This document shows, piece after piece, positions 38,028 through 50,134 of a stretch of DNA of 64,000 nucleotides. Each line of letters begins with the position of its first letter. Position 1 is the stretch's first letter. The notes under the pieces are model-generated. The model was not told the DNA's origin and searched no databases. It was given only the letters and a program-made list of their open reading frames with translations. Source of the DNA: Lycocorax pyrrhopterus obiensis (taxonomy: Eukaryota; Chordata; Aves; Passeriformes; Paradisaeidae). Position numbers and translations under genes: made by a program. The stretch covers positions 18,894,494 through 18,958,493 of the forward strand of contig JACSVZ010000002.1 of NCBI GenBank assembly GCA_014706295.1, written 5' to 3'.

Positions 38028-38057
<30 letters not shown>
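38012..38057 (+). repeat. (GAA)15 trinucleotide microsatellite
   Basis: Fifteen uninterrupted GAA units, about 280 bp upstream of a CR1 copy. On the minus strand it makes a run of Phe/Leu/Ser-type codons that keeps a spurious frame open. Confidence 0.98.
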
Positions 38058-38059
<2 letters not shown>

Positions 38060-38336
38060 GTCATAAAATCTGAATGTTAACAAAGAAGAACTTCAAATAG
38101 TAGAATTCTACTTCAGACTTCCCTCCCCATTGTTAGCTTGTTTTAGTAATGTGTATTATAAAATCTCTAATAATAATCTACCTTCAACTTAGTATCCTGT
38201 AATTCCGCAGCTCTGCAGAGTCAATGGGAGACACATATGGAAACATCACCTTCTAATTAAATAGGTTAACAGCATAAAACTGCATTTTTGACAAACTTAG
38301 ACCTATATACTGATACTATAAACTGATATAAAATGT

Positions 38337-38798
38337 ACGGAGGAGGGACACCAAGTTGGTTAGAGGGGTGGAGTACCTCTCCTGTGAGGAAAGACTAAGT
38401 CAACTGGGATTGTGCAGTCTGGAGAAGAAAAGGCTGCAGGGATTTGATGAGCATTTTCTAGTATCTAAAGGGAGCCTGAAAGACAGGCTAGAGAGAGACT
38501 TTTTACAAGGGCATGTAGTGACAGGACAAGGGAAATGGCTTTAGACTGAAACAGGGCAGGTTTAGATGAGATGTTAGGAAGAAATTCCTTACTGTGAGCG
38601 TGGTGAGGCACTGGAACAAGTTGCCCAGAGAAGCTGTGCATGCCCCATGCCTGAAAGTGTTCAAGGCCGAGTTGGACGGGCCTTTGAGCAACCTGGTCTA
38701 GTGGAAGGTGTCCCTGCCCATGGCAGGGGGTTTGAATCTAGATGATCTTTAAGGTCTCTTCCAACCCAAACTATTCCACCATTCTATTGTTCCGTGAT
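38337..38798 (+). mobile_element. CR1 LINE 3' fragment with intact terminal repeat
   Basis: The DNA follows the CR1 3' consensus from the 'ccaagttggttagaggggtggag' block, through the 'gcctgaaagacaggctagag' and 'gaggcactggaacaagttgcc' blocks, to CTAGATGATCTTTAAGGTC. It ends in ATTCTATTGTTCCGTGAT, a decayed 8-9 bp terminal repeat. It is closely similar to the 3' part of the minus-strand copy at 58123-58580, so both probably belong to one subfamily. Only the 3' end is present and no ORF2 domain is intact. Confidence 0.95.
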
Positions 38799-38874
38799 AC
38801 ACCTAAGCATCTGTATGAACCGGACAACAAAGCAGAACGGTGCCAGAGGAAAGCTCTAACAATATCTGTGCTTA

Positions 38875-39115
38875 TTCCCGTGACAACACGGTCACAGGTC
38901 GGGCGGCAGAAGGTCGTGCCTGCGGCGGCAGCGGGTGGCTCCCGGCCCGGCACCGGCGGCGGCCCCGCGGGCCGGCAATACCGGCCGCCTCCAGCAGATG
39001 GCAGCAGAACCCGCCGCTCCGCCCGCCCGGGAGGGGAGCGCTCCTCGCCCCAGCCCCGCTCCCCGAGGAAAGGCAAGCTTCCCTCTTCCCAGCCCTGCTC
39101 TCCGAGGAAAGGAAA
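38875..39115. promoter_or_regulatory. CpG island 3, next to a CR1 end
   Basis: I count about 25 CpG dinucleotides in roughly 180 bp from 38881, with long GGC/CCG runs and GC-box-like CCGCCCGCCCGGG. It starts about 80 bp after the CR1 terminal repeat and runs into a 39-bp minisatellite. No known gene is recognisable. Frames are open in all three plus phases, as expected of this composition. Confidence 0.7.
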
Positions 39116-39209
39116 GGTTCCCTCTTCCCAGCCCTGCTCTCCAAGGAAAGGAAAGTTTCCCTCTTTCCCAGCCCTGCTCTCCACGGAAGGGAAAGTTTCC
39201 CTCTTTTCC
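39051..39209 (+). repeat. minisatellite, four units of 39, 39, 40 and 41 bp
   Basis: Units are 39051-39089, 39090-39128, 39129-39168 and 39169-39209. Each starts CAGCCC(C/T)GCTC and ends in CCCTC followed by a T run and CC. The T run is two, two, three and four bases long in successive units, which accounts for the length change. The first units are three times 13 codons and keep the frame that starts at 38742, coding a basic repeat such as QPCSPRKGKVPSS. Confidence 0.95.
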
Positions 39210-40094
39210 CAACAACAGAGTTCAGGTTCTCAGATGTACCTTGCAGTCTGTGACATGCCTTATTCGTGTGATGGTCTACAATAGCCAGTTCGGTTTTACA
39301 CCTTTTTTTTTCTCTCCCTGAGTTACCTAAAATAATTTTTATGCTGTATGGAAACTGAAGGGAACAAGAGCCCTAAAAAAATCGCAGAGAAGCTCTGTTA
39401 CACAAGCTGCCTTCTTAAGTGCTGTCTCCATCAAGCAGTTGATACTTTATTCTACTTTCCACCTACATTTACCATCGATATAATTTTTCACTTTAAAAAT
39501 AATATGCACACTACTGGATACGCAAATACATTCCGTGCTTTTAAACAGAGCAGAAAACTCTTCTCTTCAGTTATATTCAACACCAAGAAGTCAGAGCTTG
39601 GGGAGAGTGGGCCTTCATAGCAAACTGATACTTCCATTATCTGTGTTAGCAAAAAAACTAAAGGATCTGATAAAATCCTGATGAACTGAACATTGTTGAT
39701 TCTTCTAGTTATTGAAACTCAATATTTTAAAATTATCCAACTTGGCACTAGATATTTGTTCAGTTTTCCTGTACAATGTGGCTACATTTTATGGCACTGA
39801 CAGCACAACTCACTGTCGTGAGCCAAAAGAAGACATTTAATTGTGAGGATGATCTTATAGGGAGGCCATGTGTCCCTTCCATTCCGTGTGAGTCAGCTTA
39901 TGTCTACTCCCTCCTCACAATGTTCATTCAAAGCATGGTAGAAATGTCTGGGTTACAGGAAAAACTGTGTCTGGAGCAGCCTCATAGCTCTCCATTCTTC
40001 AGTGCCCAGCAGTGCCTGGGACTGGGACAACCCCCTCACTTCTCTTCCACCTCCAGCGCTCCCTGCAACAGCTTCAGAGCAAACTGCTGATAGA

Positions 40095-40574
40095 TTACAT
40101 CGACTGTGAGGAATCGTTGAGAGAATTGGGATTGTTCAGCCTGGAAAAGAGACGGCTTTGGGGTGATCTAATTGCTGCCTTTTTGTACCTAAAGGAAGCT
40201 CACAAGACAGATGGAGAAAGACTATAGAAAGACTTAGGGGGAATGGAGATTTATTTTCTTTTATGTCCAGGGGGACATATCTTCATGTCTTCGACACAGA
40301 AGAGGTACCTGAAGCTGTGCTGAAAAGAGAGTAGGTTTAGGTTAGAAATTGGGAAGAAATTCTTTACTGTGAGGGTAGTGAGGCACTGGAACACGTTGCT
40401 CTGGGAAGTTGTGGATGACCCATCCCTGGAAGTGTTCAAGCACAGGTTGGATGGGGCTCTGAGCATCCTGGTCTAGTGGAAGGTGTCCATGTCCAAGGCA
40501 AGGCAGCTGGAACTAGATGATCTTTTAAGATTGTTTCCAACCCAGGCCATTCTATGGTTCCATGATTCTGTGAC
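40095..40574 (+). mobile_element. CR1 LINE 3' fragment with an internal insertion
   Basis: CR1 landmarks are present in order: the [17 protein letters not shown] segment (frame at 40012-40227), the 'gaagaaattctttactgtgag' and 'aggcactggaacacgttgc' blocks, and a terminus reading ATTCTATGGTTCCATGATTC. Between AGGGGGAATGG and CTGAAAAGAGAGTAGG about 72 bp (near 40247-40318) have no counterpart in the related copies. The subfamily differs somewhat from the copy at 38.3 kb. It is 5'-truncated and inactive. Confidence 0.93.
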
Positions 40575-43500
40575 TAACAGCAGGATTAGAGCATTTTAAA
40601 GGAAAGCTTTATTCCTGACCTCTACTTCTACTTGATATTGGGTGGAACAAAGTGAAACAGAAATATTTATTTCACTTAAAAGGGAATAAATATCATAGCT
40701 AAATATATGCGTGGATGAGCACCAGATCTCTTAACTTTAATGCTCTTGCAGTTTCTCTCTCCCAATAGCTGGAGTCCTGAATTAGTCATACTTGCTTCAA
40801 GCAGTCATCAAGAGATTTGCTTTTGACAGTAAAGACAGCAGCATAAAAAGGCTTGCACAGGCTCTCTATGCCATGCACCATATTTACCAAGAGACTGGGA
40901 CAGCCACAGCTACAAAAGAATGACCTGCAGTATCACTGACCAATGCCCAATGAGCAGCCTTCTTTTATTCACAAAAAATGCCTGCATATTAGTCTCTCTA
41001 TCATTTTAATCACCTCTCTGATTAAATATCTTTTTAAAATTCACATATTATTCCCCCCACATCATTCTGCTGGAAACCAAATAGCTTATAAACCTCTCAA
41101 AGCTGCAGTCTGTGAATTTCCCTGAGCTGGCTCAGCATTGACAGGAAAACATCACCAGTGATTATTTCTGCATGTTGTGATCTGTCCCAGTGATTCCAAG
41201 AGCCAAATATTCAGCTACACGTCTCTTATGGGTGACTTACAGCCAAATCCATCTTAAGTAAGTAGTAAATGTGGATAGTTTGGAACACATTTGTAATACC
41301 ATTTGTTATTGAAAAGACAAAATAGAGAAGCAGGTATTGCTAGAGTTTAACAAAATTACATTTTATCTGATTTTTCAGTCTAAATCAGCTCATGTTGACT
41401 TTGATCAGACTCAGCCACTGACTGTCCTTTTGTTCTCTTCCAAAACTTGCTGGATGTTCTGCTTTGAAGACCACTGCTGTGATCTGAGGAGTAGTAAGTC
41501 ATAGCTGCCTGAAGGTGCTGCTTGATCAAAGTCAGGAGACTACATGTTTACCTTTCTGCTCTACCCCTGAACCTGGATGAGCACATTCACCAGCTTCCAC
41601 ACAAACTCTGGGTTCGGTTTCTGTCCTTCAAAAGGCTCCGTGTTTATAATGCACTGCAACGTTGTAACAAAGTACAATATAGCAAGGGACTTATTTGAAT
41701 ACACAGGCATATGCCCTGGGCTAATAGGAGCTATGAATGTTTCTATTTGCTTTGGAACTACTACAATTTTTCTTATGCATTATTTTAGAAATCACTACAT
41801 GTAAGGTGTGCACACACAGTTCCTTATGTTAACTGCAGAAAAGATGGTATGCAGTATTTGCTTTAGAGAAGTAGCTGAGATATTCTGCAAAAGTAAAGTA
41901 CTGTAATTTTTGTACTTATTTATTAAAAATAAACAAATTTTTTGCTTCAGAGTAAAAAGCTTTGCATGTTCAAAACATTTAACTCTGATTTGAATTTGAG
42001 TTGCCGCTTTCCCCGGCTATTTATCCTGATCCTCATGAGCTGTCAGGGATGAATCACTCTGCCAAGAAGCCATCCTCCTGGAGGATATAAGCAAGGTTTT
42101 CCTCTGAGCCAAGAGCTCCAGGGCGCACAGGAATGAAGCAGGCTCTGTTTTCCCTTTGCAGATGCACAACGCTCCTGGATGCCACTGACCCGGTGAGAAA
42201 AAGTCATGAACTTGATCCAGAGTCCTGACACACCTGGCCAGCTCCTTCAGCCTTTTCAGTGGGGCCCTTTAAGCCAAAGAATTTGTTTATAGTAATATTT
42301 ATCCCTCGCAGACATTTTCCTGGGGCGGTCTCTCTCATACTTCTGCTCATTTGATTAGTTTCCATAGTGACACTTATTTGCAGAGTTTAGAGTTGCTCAT
42401 AGCAGGTTTCTGCAAATGCCAGCCGCATGTGTGCCATGTTAATAAGACAAAGTCAGTCCTATTTCTTTCCCTTTGTGGTCTGATTTTGCTTTACAGTTAG
42501 GAGCATCCTTGAAGGAAAAAAAAAAGAAGGTGGTTGGGGGCTGCTTTGGACACAGGATCCAGGGGCTGTTAGTTTGTTATTCTGGATGGTATTTTTGACT
42601 GGGCTTGTTCTGTCTGAATTGCAGTAGCAGCCTCTGAAGGACTGTCTGTCTGCATGAGCTATTATGCAAGCTGGGGAAACCTTCCATTACAGCAAGGCCT
42701 CTAGACTGCTCCTTTATTTAAAATACAGAATTACATGAAAAAGCAATTCACTTGAGTGGTGCCTTGTAGGTTGCCTTTTATCCCAGGCTGAAGTAAGACT
42801 TTGCTTTTCTTGTAGGGGAGTTGCTGCTATTCTAAGAATAGGAGAAGGCTAAAATCAGATACAAATTCTTGTACACACACACGTAGACACACATCTTACC
42901 AGTGTGCCTGTCTGTGGAAGGGATAAACAAACATCTGCTGTAAGTGAATGAAAGGAGATTTACACACTGACAATTGACAAGCAATTTCAGGAGCATGGTT
43001 ACATAAAAACATGCTGATTCTCTGTAGCAATCACAACAAACGCATAGCAGAGCAGAAGAAAAGAAGTTACTGTTTATGAGCCATGGATAGGTATCCCCAC
43101 CAGACAGGCATCCTCAAAGGACAAATTCCAGAATTTAGATATTAGATCATTGCACATATTTTTTCCCCTAATTCTGGGGAAGAATAAGAAGTAGAGAGAA
43201 GACTGGATTTGACAAGCATTTTGTCACACTGAGTATTAGTTCCCTTAGGTTTCTTGAAGAAACTGTGAGGCCTCTCAGGTTAGTTTGACACATTTCTTTC
43301 TGCAAGACACTGGAAGGTTGTTTAAGCCACAGATATTTATGTACAAAATAAAGCAACAAACAATTGTAGGAGTTCCTAATAGCATATGGCTAGAGGAAAG
43401 ACAAGGAAAAACACTCCTGGGAGACCAGAGGAATGATTCTGCTCTTGTATAATGGAGAAAAAAAAGAACAGACTCTCTGAAGGCACAGAAATTAAACTAG

Positions 43501-46500
43501 GGTAAATGTGATGTAAGTCCTGCTGGACTCTGGCCCTGGAGTTCACAGCAGTCTTGAATGTACTGCTGAGGTGGAGCCAGAGGAAACCACGCATGTGGTG
43601 GAAGGACTCTCCTGCCCCACACAAGGGGAAGTGCCAACCTCCATAGCACATTCCACAGCAGCCTTTAACTCTCAGTAATGTAAAAGAGGAGTTAACAATT
43701 CTATTAAGATAAATCAATAAAATAATAATACAAAATAAATGTTAAAACTGGTTGATTATTTAATGAAAAATAAAAATAAGAGACAAAACCTGTTTTCCTC
43801 AGGAGAATTTTAAGGTAAAAAGTTATAACTGTAGAATGAGAGCTAAAATTTTGAAGACTGAGTTTTCTCCCCTTCTAGTCTTTACAAAAGTATTCAGTGG
43901 AGGAAAAGAAGAAATCAGGTTTATAACAGTAAACCTCCTTGGTATCACATCAGTATGTGATAATTTTTAACAGTGAGGCAACCATGCCCTGTAGCAGTTC
44001 CAGCATCAGAAAGGAGCCATCAGATTATGAATTCTGTCTGATGCAGTCAGCCTTCAGAAACACTGCAAAGAGGAGGAGAAAAGGTCCTCGAAATCATCCC
44101 ATGCTACTCAATAGGATTAATAGGATTTACTGGGGAAACTCTTCAACTGTCTCAGTTAGCCAGATGGTGGCTGCAGGTGAAATCTTTCCAAGAAATCAAA
44201 TTAAATCTCCTTTGAATATGATTACTGGTCTAAGCACAGCTCTCCCTCTATTTAGGTTTCCTAATTCTCCATTTAAAAATATTTATGAACTGTTTTGGTT
44301 TGTAGAAGCCCTTAGAAATTTGAGAGGGAGAAAGTCCTGTGACTAGAGAAGTGCATTGTCTTTGCCCTATGAATTTCCATTTAGATTTGATTGAGAGATT
44401 AAGCCTGACACGAAGGAAATGAGGATTTTTTTTTTAGTTGCATTGTGAACAAAATAATGGCAGCGTGTCAAAAACAATAGGTTAAGATGAAAAACCTTGT
44501 CCAGGACCGAATCTGTGCAAGCATGAAGAAAAGAGGCACTGAGAACAGATGGTCTCTCTGGAAGCAGGGAGGGAGAGCATGGCCAAGCTCCTTGGACTCA
44601 TCCACCCTCCAGATAAGGTGTGTGCATCCAGACCGAGTGGCAGTGGCTGTGCTGGGGTAGTGGTTGCTGCGTGGTAGCTTTGGCAGACAGTCAGCGTGCT
44701 GTAGAGCAAAACACTGGTTTGCAATTCAGGAGGTATTCACTTGAAATCCCATCTCTAAATCAGGTTGTATCTACAGACATTCAGCTCATTTTATCCATTT
44801 GTGCTATCAAACCGGTAATGTTCTTCTCCTGTGATAGAGATTATACATTTGTGAGGAACAAAGAAATGTGAGTAGTGTAAGAAGGGCCTTGAGGAAACAA
44901 GTGACTGTGTTTTAATTGCTGGCACTGGGTGGATCACTGGAAAGAAATATGCTCTACTAATTAAAAGATAAAGGATAAAAATATCAAATGCCTTCCTCAT
45001 TATATGAGCATCAGTCACAGAGATGAGTGGAGGCAGGGAACAGTAATGATACACACATGTAGGCTGACAGTGCCTACAACTGTAGGTTTTGAATCTGTTC
45101 CTATTTACCTTGGTTTCCCGAGGAAGTGAGACTTATGGAAGTGCACTGTCAGTCTGTCCATCCATCAATCTTTATATAGTTTCCCTCCAGTAACTTCTGA
45201 ACTTGGCTAAATTCCATCAATTCTGACAGGAAATCATGAAGCTATGAAAATCAGCGTCTGGGCAAAACCCAGAGTCTTTATGACTGTCCTGGTTTTGTCA
45301 AGGCGTGCAGTGGGAACTCCGGAGCTACTTCTATTAGTTGCCATGTAGCTCATCAACACAGGCACTGTCTGGCCAGTCAGCATGGAATGTGTCTCACTCA
45401 CTGCGTGTGCTGCCTCTTGGTGAGCAGGGATTTTACAGACACGAGAAAAACATGAAAGCAATGGACATGGGGCTTTACTCAGTTTGAAGGAGAACTGGAA
45501 GCGCTGCAGAGATGTCATAGCTATTTTGGCAGGATCTACTGAGGCAGGACACACATCTCTGGGAGACCAGACATCACTAAGTCTTGGACTGTTCACTGAT
45601 TTCCAGTCAGGAGGTACATCTATATACAGAAAACAGATTTAGGAGGAGATTTTATTATCATCCAAAACTGAAGAGACAACATTATTATTTTTCCAAGTAT
45701 TTTGGCGTTTGTAGCTATTGACTCATGGCTATTGACTGATCCATGGTTGTTGACAGATTCAATGGGCTAAGCCTGTATTTGCTCTACTGCAGTGAAGAAA
45801 TGATTTAAACTGCTCAAGCCTATCATGGTCGAAAGCTTGATCTTTTATGAAACATTTACAAATTTAAAATCTGATTTTGTATATGGCTATTTGAAAATAT
45901 TCCTTTCTGAGTCTGATCTCATACAGATTGAAGACACTTTAAGGGTTCCTACGGACTTCAGGGACAGGTATATATGTTGCTTTAGAGTAAAATAGACTAA
46001 ATATAATAAAATATCTGACAGTAACTGAAAAAGATTTGTAAAGTCAAATTGGTGTAGAATTCCCATGGTTGCAGAAGATATCACAGCTTTAGTAATCTTG
46101 GCAGTAAATCTCCAGGAATGGCAGACAGGCCACAGCTAATGGTACAGGTTAAGACTTGGTTAGGACTGCTGGTGACAACGGTGTTTTATCCCTTTTCTAT
46201 TTTTTAAGAAAAGTGACAGTGGACAAACAGAAACTCATACAATAGTTTTGATAGCATTCACATATTGTGTGGCACAGATCTTGCAAACACCCCTCAAAAC
46301 CAATCTGCTACCTGATTTTTTAAATGTATAGATTGAATTCTGCACTGGCACTGGCAAACAAGTCAGAACTCTTATCTTCACAGGTCACCTATTGCAAGAA
46401 ATGGTCTAGAAACCCATCTCAGGAACCACTGTCTATTGGGTATCCTGTAAATACTCCGTATTTGGAAGGTAGTTACTGATGTAACATTTTTTTGTAACAT

Positions 46501-49500
46501 AATTGTTTCAGATAACACATCTGTGTTTGAATTATCACTCTGTTTTCCTTGTAAGCAACTAGCCACTGCAAAAATGGACAATTACTTATCTTTCATATGT
46601 TAAGGACACAGACACACTTGCTTATCACAAGATGAATCAATATCCAAAAAACCTAGATTTGATTCTCACAACATTTAATTTCACCTGTCATAACAGGTCC
46701 AGAAATATCCAGGAGCTTTTAGAAAGTTTTGTCTTTGAGGTCTGTCTTATCTCTTCCCATCTACACAATACCAGATGACTAATTTCTTGTAAGTCCTGGT
46801 TGTTTCTTACCTGCTCCTTGTGTTATAATAATTTATAATATCCTATAATGAAGTTCATAATCTTCCTTAATAATTAAGTAAGAATTTATTGATCACTGCG
46901 ACCTGGATAAAAAATTGCATTCTAATGTGTTTGGGCACTCCAAATGTCATTTTGAAAGAAGAGTAAGCGGAACAGTATATTAAAACCAAACTCAGTGTTT
47001 GGCAGCATGCCACTTATCCACGCTGCTAGGGAGGGATATGGAAGGCACGCCACAGATCCGAGATAGGTCCCAAAAAAGTATCCATCTCGTAGGTTCAGAC
47101 CTCCAAGCCTCCTATCTCCATTACCCCCAGCTGCTTTATGACCCTCTAGAGCAGAAAGCAGACCACACTTCCTCTTTTCTGAGCCTGAACCCATCAGCTG
47201 ATGCCGTGCCTAATGATTTAAGTGCAGTGTACATGCCAATTCCATGCAGAGATGTAAGAGCTGCCTTTGAACCAAGCCTGCTGGAGTAGCAAAACGAACT
47301 ATACTAAATCAGCCCCCTCAGAGTTCTTCGCAGCTTTGCCTTTCCTCTCTGAACGAGCTTGCCCAGGCAAAGCTGCTCTGTGCTGTGATGGGTACACAGG
47401 TCACTCCTGCACTACCCTGGTCAATCCTGCAGCCCCTGTCCAGTACTGAGTCTGTGAAGTTTCTTCTCTGCAATCTAAAAATAGAGCACCTATTCAAAAA
47501 ATGGTTTCTGCATATACCTTTAATATCTTTAGTTCTCATGCCATGATTGACAGTGCTGGACCTATTTTTTTAAAAAATGTGCATTAAAGTTTCAGTGTAA
47601 TACTGTGTAACATTTAAGAATTTTAGTTTAGCTTAATAATTTTCTTCTGTGTGGAACTCACAGTAATTTTCCAGGCTGTTTTTACCCTCCAAAGAAAAAG
47701 AAACATCAACATTTAAAGTATTTATTTTCCTCCTCACGAAACTTAAATTACACTTCCAGTTGTAGGGTCTCCAAATCTAGATTAAGTTTTGTCCTCGGCC
47801 ATTTAAATAGTGCAAATATTTTATTCAAGGGTAAAAGCTGTTAACTACTTTTGGCTTATCTAGCAATTAACAAATCTGTAGTAAACCAGCCAGTTACAAA
47901 ATCAAGCTCTGAGGCTTAGAAGGGTATTGAAACAACACGAGAAAAAACATCAAAAGGAAACCCATTTAAAAATGCATGTAAGCGGAAAACCTTCTTATAA
48001 AGCATAGTAAGTTTGGAATATTTTTCCCCTGATTCTTCCTGAATGAAGTGATTTCTTCTCATAAACTGTTTCAGAAAAAAAGATTTATACTGATGCATGC
48101 ACTGCACTCATGTAATATTCATGGTAATATTCACCTGGACTTTATCACAATTTGCAGTGTTGATGCCTACAAATGCAGGCATAGATGATAAAACCTGATA
48201 TCTGGCTAAAAAGCTGGTCAGGATTGACTAAAGTTGTTGATGACTCTAGATTTCATAACAATTAGGGAAAGGATTAAGGGATTAATATGTGCTAATCTTG
48301 TTATCTATGAGGTCCTGAAGCTGAAAATTTTATATTGAAGCTAAACTGGGATAATGTGTGAGGTTGAACTCACACTTTGTAATAAACTCTGGGTAATGGC
48401 AGCCTAACGCTTAGTTTTGTCACCTTCATTTTGATGATTAATTACAAATCCTTCAAAGAAAAGAATACACCATCCAGTGTATAACCCAAGGCACGGACTT
48501 CTAGATCCCTGTGCTGTACCGTATGTCCTCTGCAGTTACAGGCTGCCTGCAAGGACAGCCTTGTTAGAATCCAAAATCATAAATGGTGGAAAAGAAGCAG
48601 ATTCTGTGGAAATCTGAAAACTTAGAATGAAGTTTATTTGAAATAAGTTCAGAATAAGAAAGACTTCTTTATACTTGATTTCAACTTTTTTTCTATTTAT
48701 ACCATTCATACAGATACTATCCCTAAGAATTCTTGCAGAATTCCAAAGTCATGAATCAGAGCATGAGATGAATACACAGGAAATACAAAAATTTGCTTAT
48801 TTTAACTTTATATATTTGATATCTGTATAACACAAATATTCAGCATCGAGGACTAGAAATTCAATAAAAAATTAAAATTAAATTGAATTGAAATTATTGC
48901 TGTCTTGCCATCTCTGGATTTCAGTGTCTGGAGTTTTAAGAAGGAAGACTCTAGCATGTTACTTCAAAAGAGGTTTTCTTGCTAAGGATAAAAGCATTAC
49001 CTTTAATGTACTATTTTATAGGTATTTCCCAGCTGTGGACTATCTAGAAACAGTTATTTTGTGTTGCAGAAGTGCTGTCCTTTCTTACAAATTTGAACTC
49101 TATTATCCTGTGAGTGAAAAATAAACTGTTGTGACCCGATTAAATGCCCGGTGAAAGGAGGTGGCACATGCAGTATTGCCGGTCGCCTTGTGACAGCCTC
49201 CTGCTGGCTCCCTACATCAGACAGGAAGGCGACTTTACTGAGATGAGGGCAGGGACAGGAGGCATTTTAGGAGTCCTGTGACAAATACAGTCCTCTGGAT
49301 GCAGTGGTGGCCAATACCAGCTTCCCCTCGTGTCCCAGTTTTGGGTAGGATGTGTGGGAGGAATATGGAAGCAGGGCTGCTGATTTGGAATTGGATCACC
49401 ATTCTGCTATATTGTGCTTCTCTGTACGAACACCTGCTTTAAATTCTAAAGGGACATTTAGTCCTTAGCATTTTTAAAGTGTGCCACACAGTGATTTGCT

Positions 49501-49856
49501 TGCTTCAGTGAGACTTCACTTGCAGCTATTTTGCACAGTCAGAGCAATTTAGAGTAACACTGATGAAAAAAAGAAATCTCTTGGGGGATGGGCATGCGTC
49601 CTTTTTACCTCATTAGATGCATTATTTATTATGGCAGAGACAATTCAATTTTGGAATAAATCTTCAAAAATTCTTAATCTCTTTTTCTATTGATTCAGTT
49701 TAAAACTGGTGCCTTTTACAAGCAAATTTCAAATAAACGTCTTCGTGTTCCTTTCTGGGCTTTAATACCATTATGATTTTCTTCTTCTGTCGGTGACCAA
49801 CATGTAATGTTACCAACATGTGCAAGTGAAAAATGGATCCTCTATCTCAGCACGTT
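40575..49856. other. AT-rich non-coding stretch, no gene seen
   Basis: A SINE relic lies at 44690-44810. The longest frame (plus 43939-44346) has its first ATG at 43987, giving about 119 residues. It is Ser/Arg-rich with no motif I know, and a frame this long is expected by chance in 64 kb. A short repeated CTATTGACT motif is at 45714-45755. Nothing else is recognisable. Confidence 0.55.
44690..44810 (+). mobile_element. SINE relic of MIR/core-SINE type
   Basis: The best preserved of the relics. GTAGAGCAAAACACTGG, then ATTCAGGAGGTATTCACTTG, then AAATCCCATCTCTAAATCAG follow the order and spacing of the MIR tRNA head (AGAGCACTGGACT...TCAGGAGACCTGGGTTC, AAATCCCAGCTCTGCCACTGA). A later TTCAGCTCATTTTATCCAT may correspond to the MIR 'CTCAGTTTCCCCATCTG' segment. 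It is heavily diverged and not functional as a tRNA. Confidence 0.55.
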
Positions 49857-50134
49857 TGTAGTGGTTGGCCTGGGCTGGACACCAAGCTCCTCTATTACTG
49901 CCCTTCCCAGTGGGACACAGGAGAGGAAAATAAGGTGGAAAACAACTAGTGGGTTGGGATAAGGCAGTTTACTAAAGCAAGAAAAATGCAAAAGTTTGCG
50001 TGTACATAAACAAAGGGAAAAAACTTAATCTCTACTTCCCATCGGTGGCTCAGCCACTTCCTGGGAAAAAGAGCTTCAGCACTCATAGCAGTTGCTCCAG
50101 AAGGCAAACACTGTAAAAAATGAATGCCCCCCAC
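49857..50134. mobile_element. avian endogenous retrovirus LTR fragment (ERVL-like)
   Basis: It starts TGTAGTGGTTGGCC and keeps landmarks of a common avian LTR group in order: CCCAGTGGGACACAGG, AGTGGGTTGGGATAAGGCAG, TTTACTAAAGCAAG, CTACTTCCCATCGG, CAGCCACTTCCTGGG, then a GCAGTTGCTC...AAGGCAAAC block and CCCCCCAC. After about 50134 the expected remainder is missing. No retroviral coding sequence is next to it. Family assignment is from memory of LTR consensus features, and the transcriptional direction is uncertain. Confidence 0.7.

Larger units (their letters stand above)
26683..38336. other. long AT-rich non-coding stretch, no gene seen
   Basis: It holds a polypurine tract at 29302-29430, a small tandem duplication at 33338-33364, a SINE relic at 35712-35830, an A/G-rich run at 37705-37743 and (GAA)15 at 38012-38057. 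Frames up to about 145 codons occur (for example minus 31379-31819 and plus 33856-34284), without familiar motifs. I see no splice-flanked exon I could defend. Confidence 0.55.

Noticed and set aside
43987..44346. 119-codon ORF in AT-rich DNA
   Set aside because: A few frames of this length are expected by chance in 64 kb, and the product has no recognisable motif.
45285..45295. TGTCCTGGTTT, like the start of an avian LTR
   Set aside because: Only 11 bases match and the following sequence departs from the LTR.
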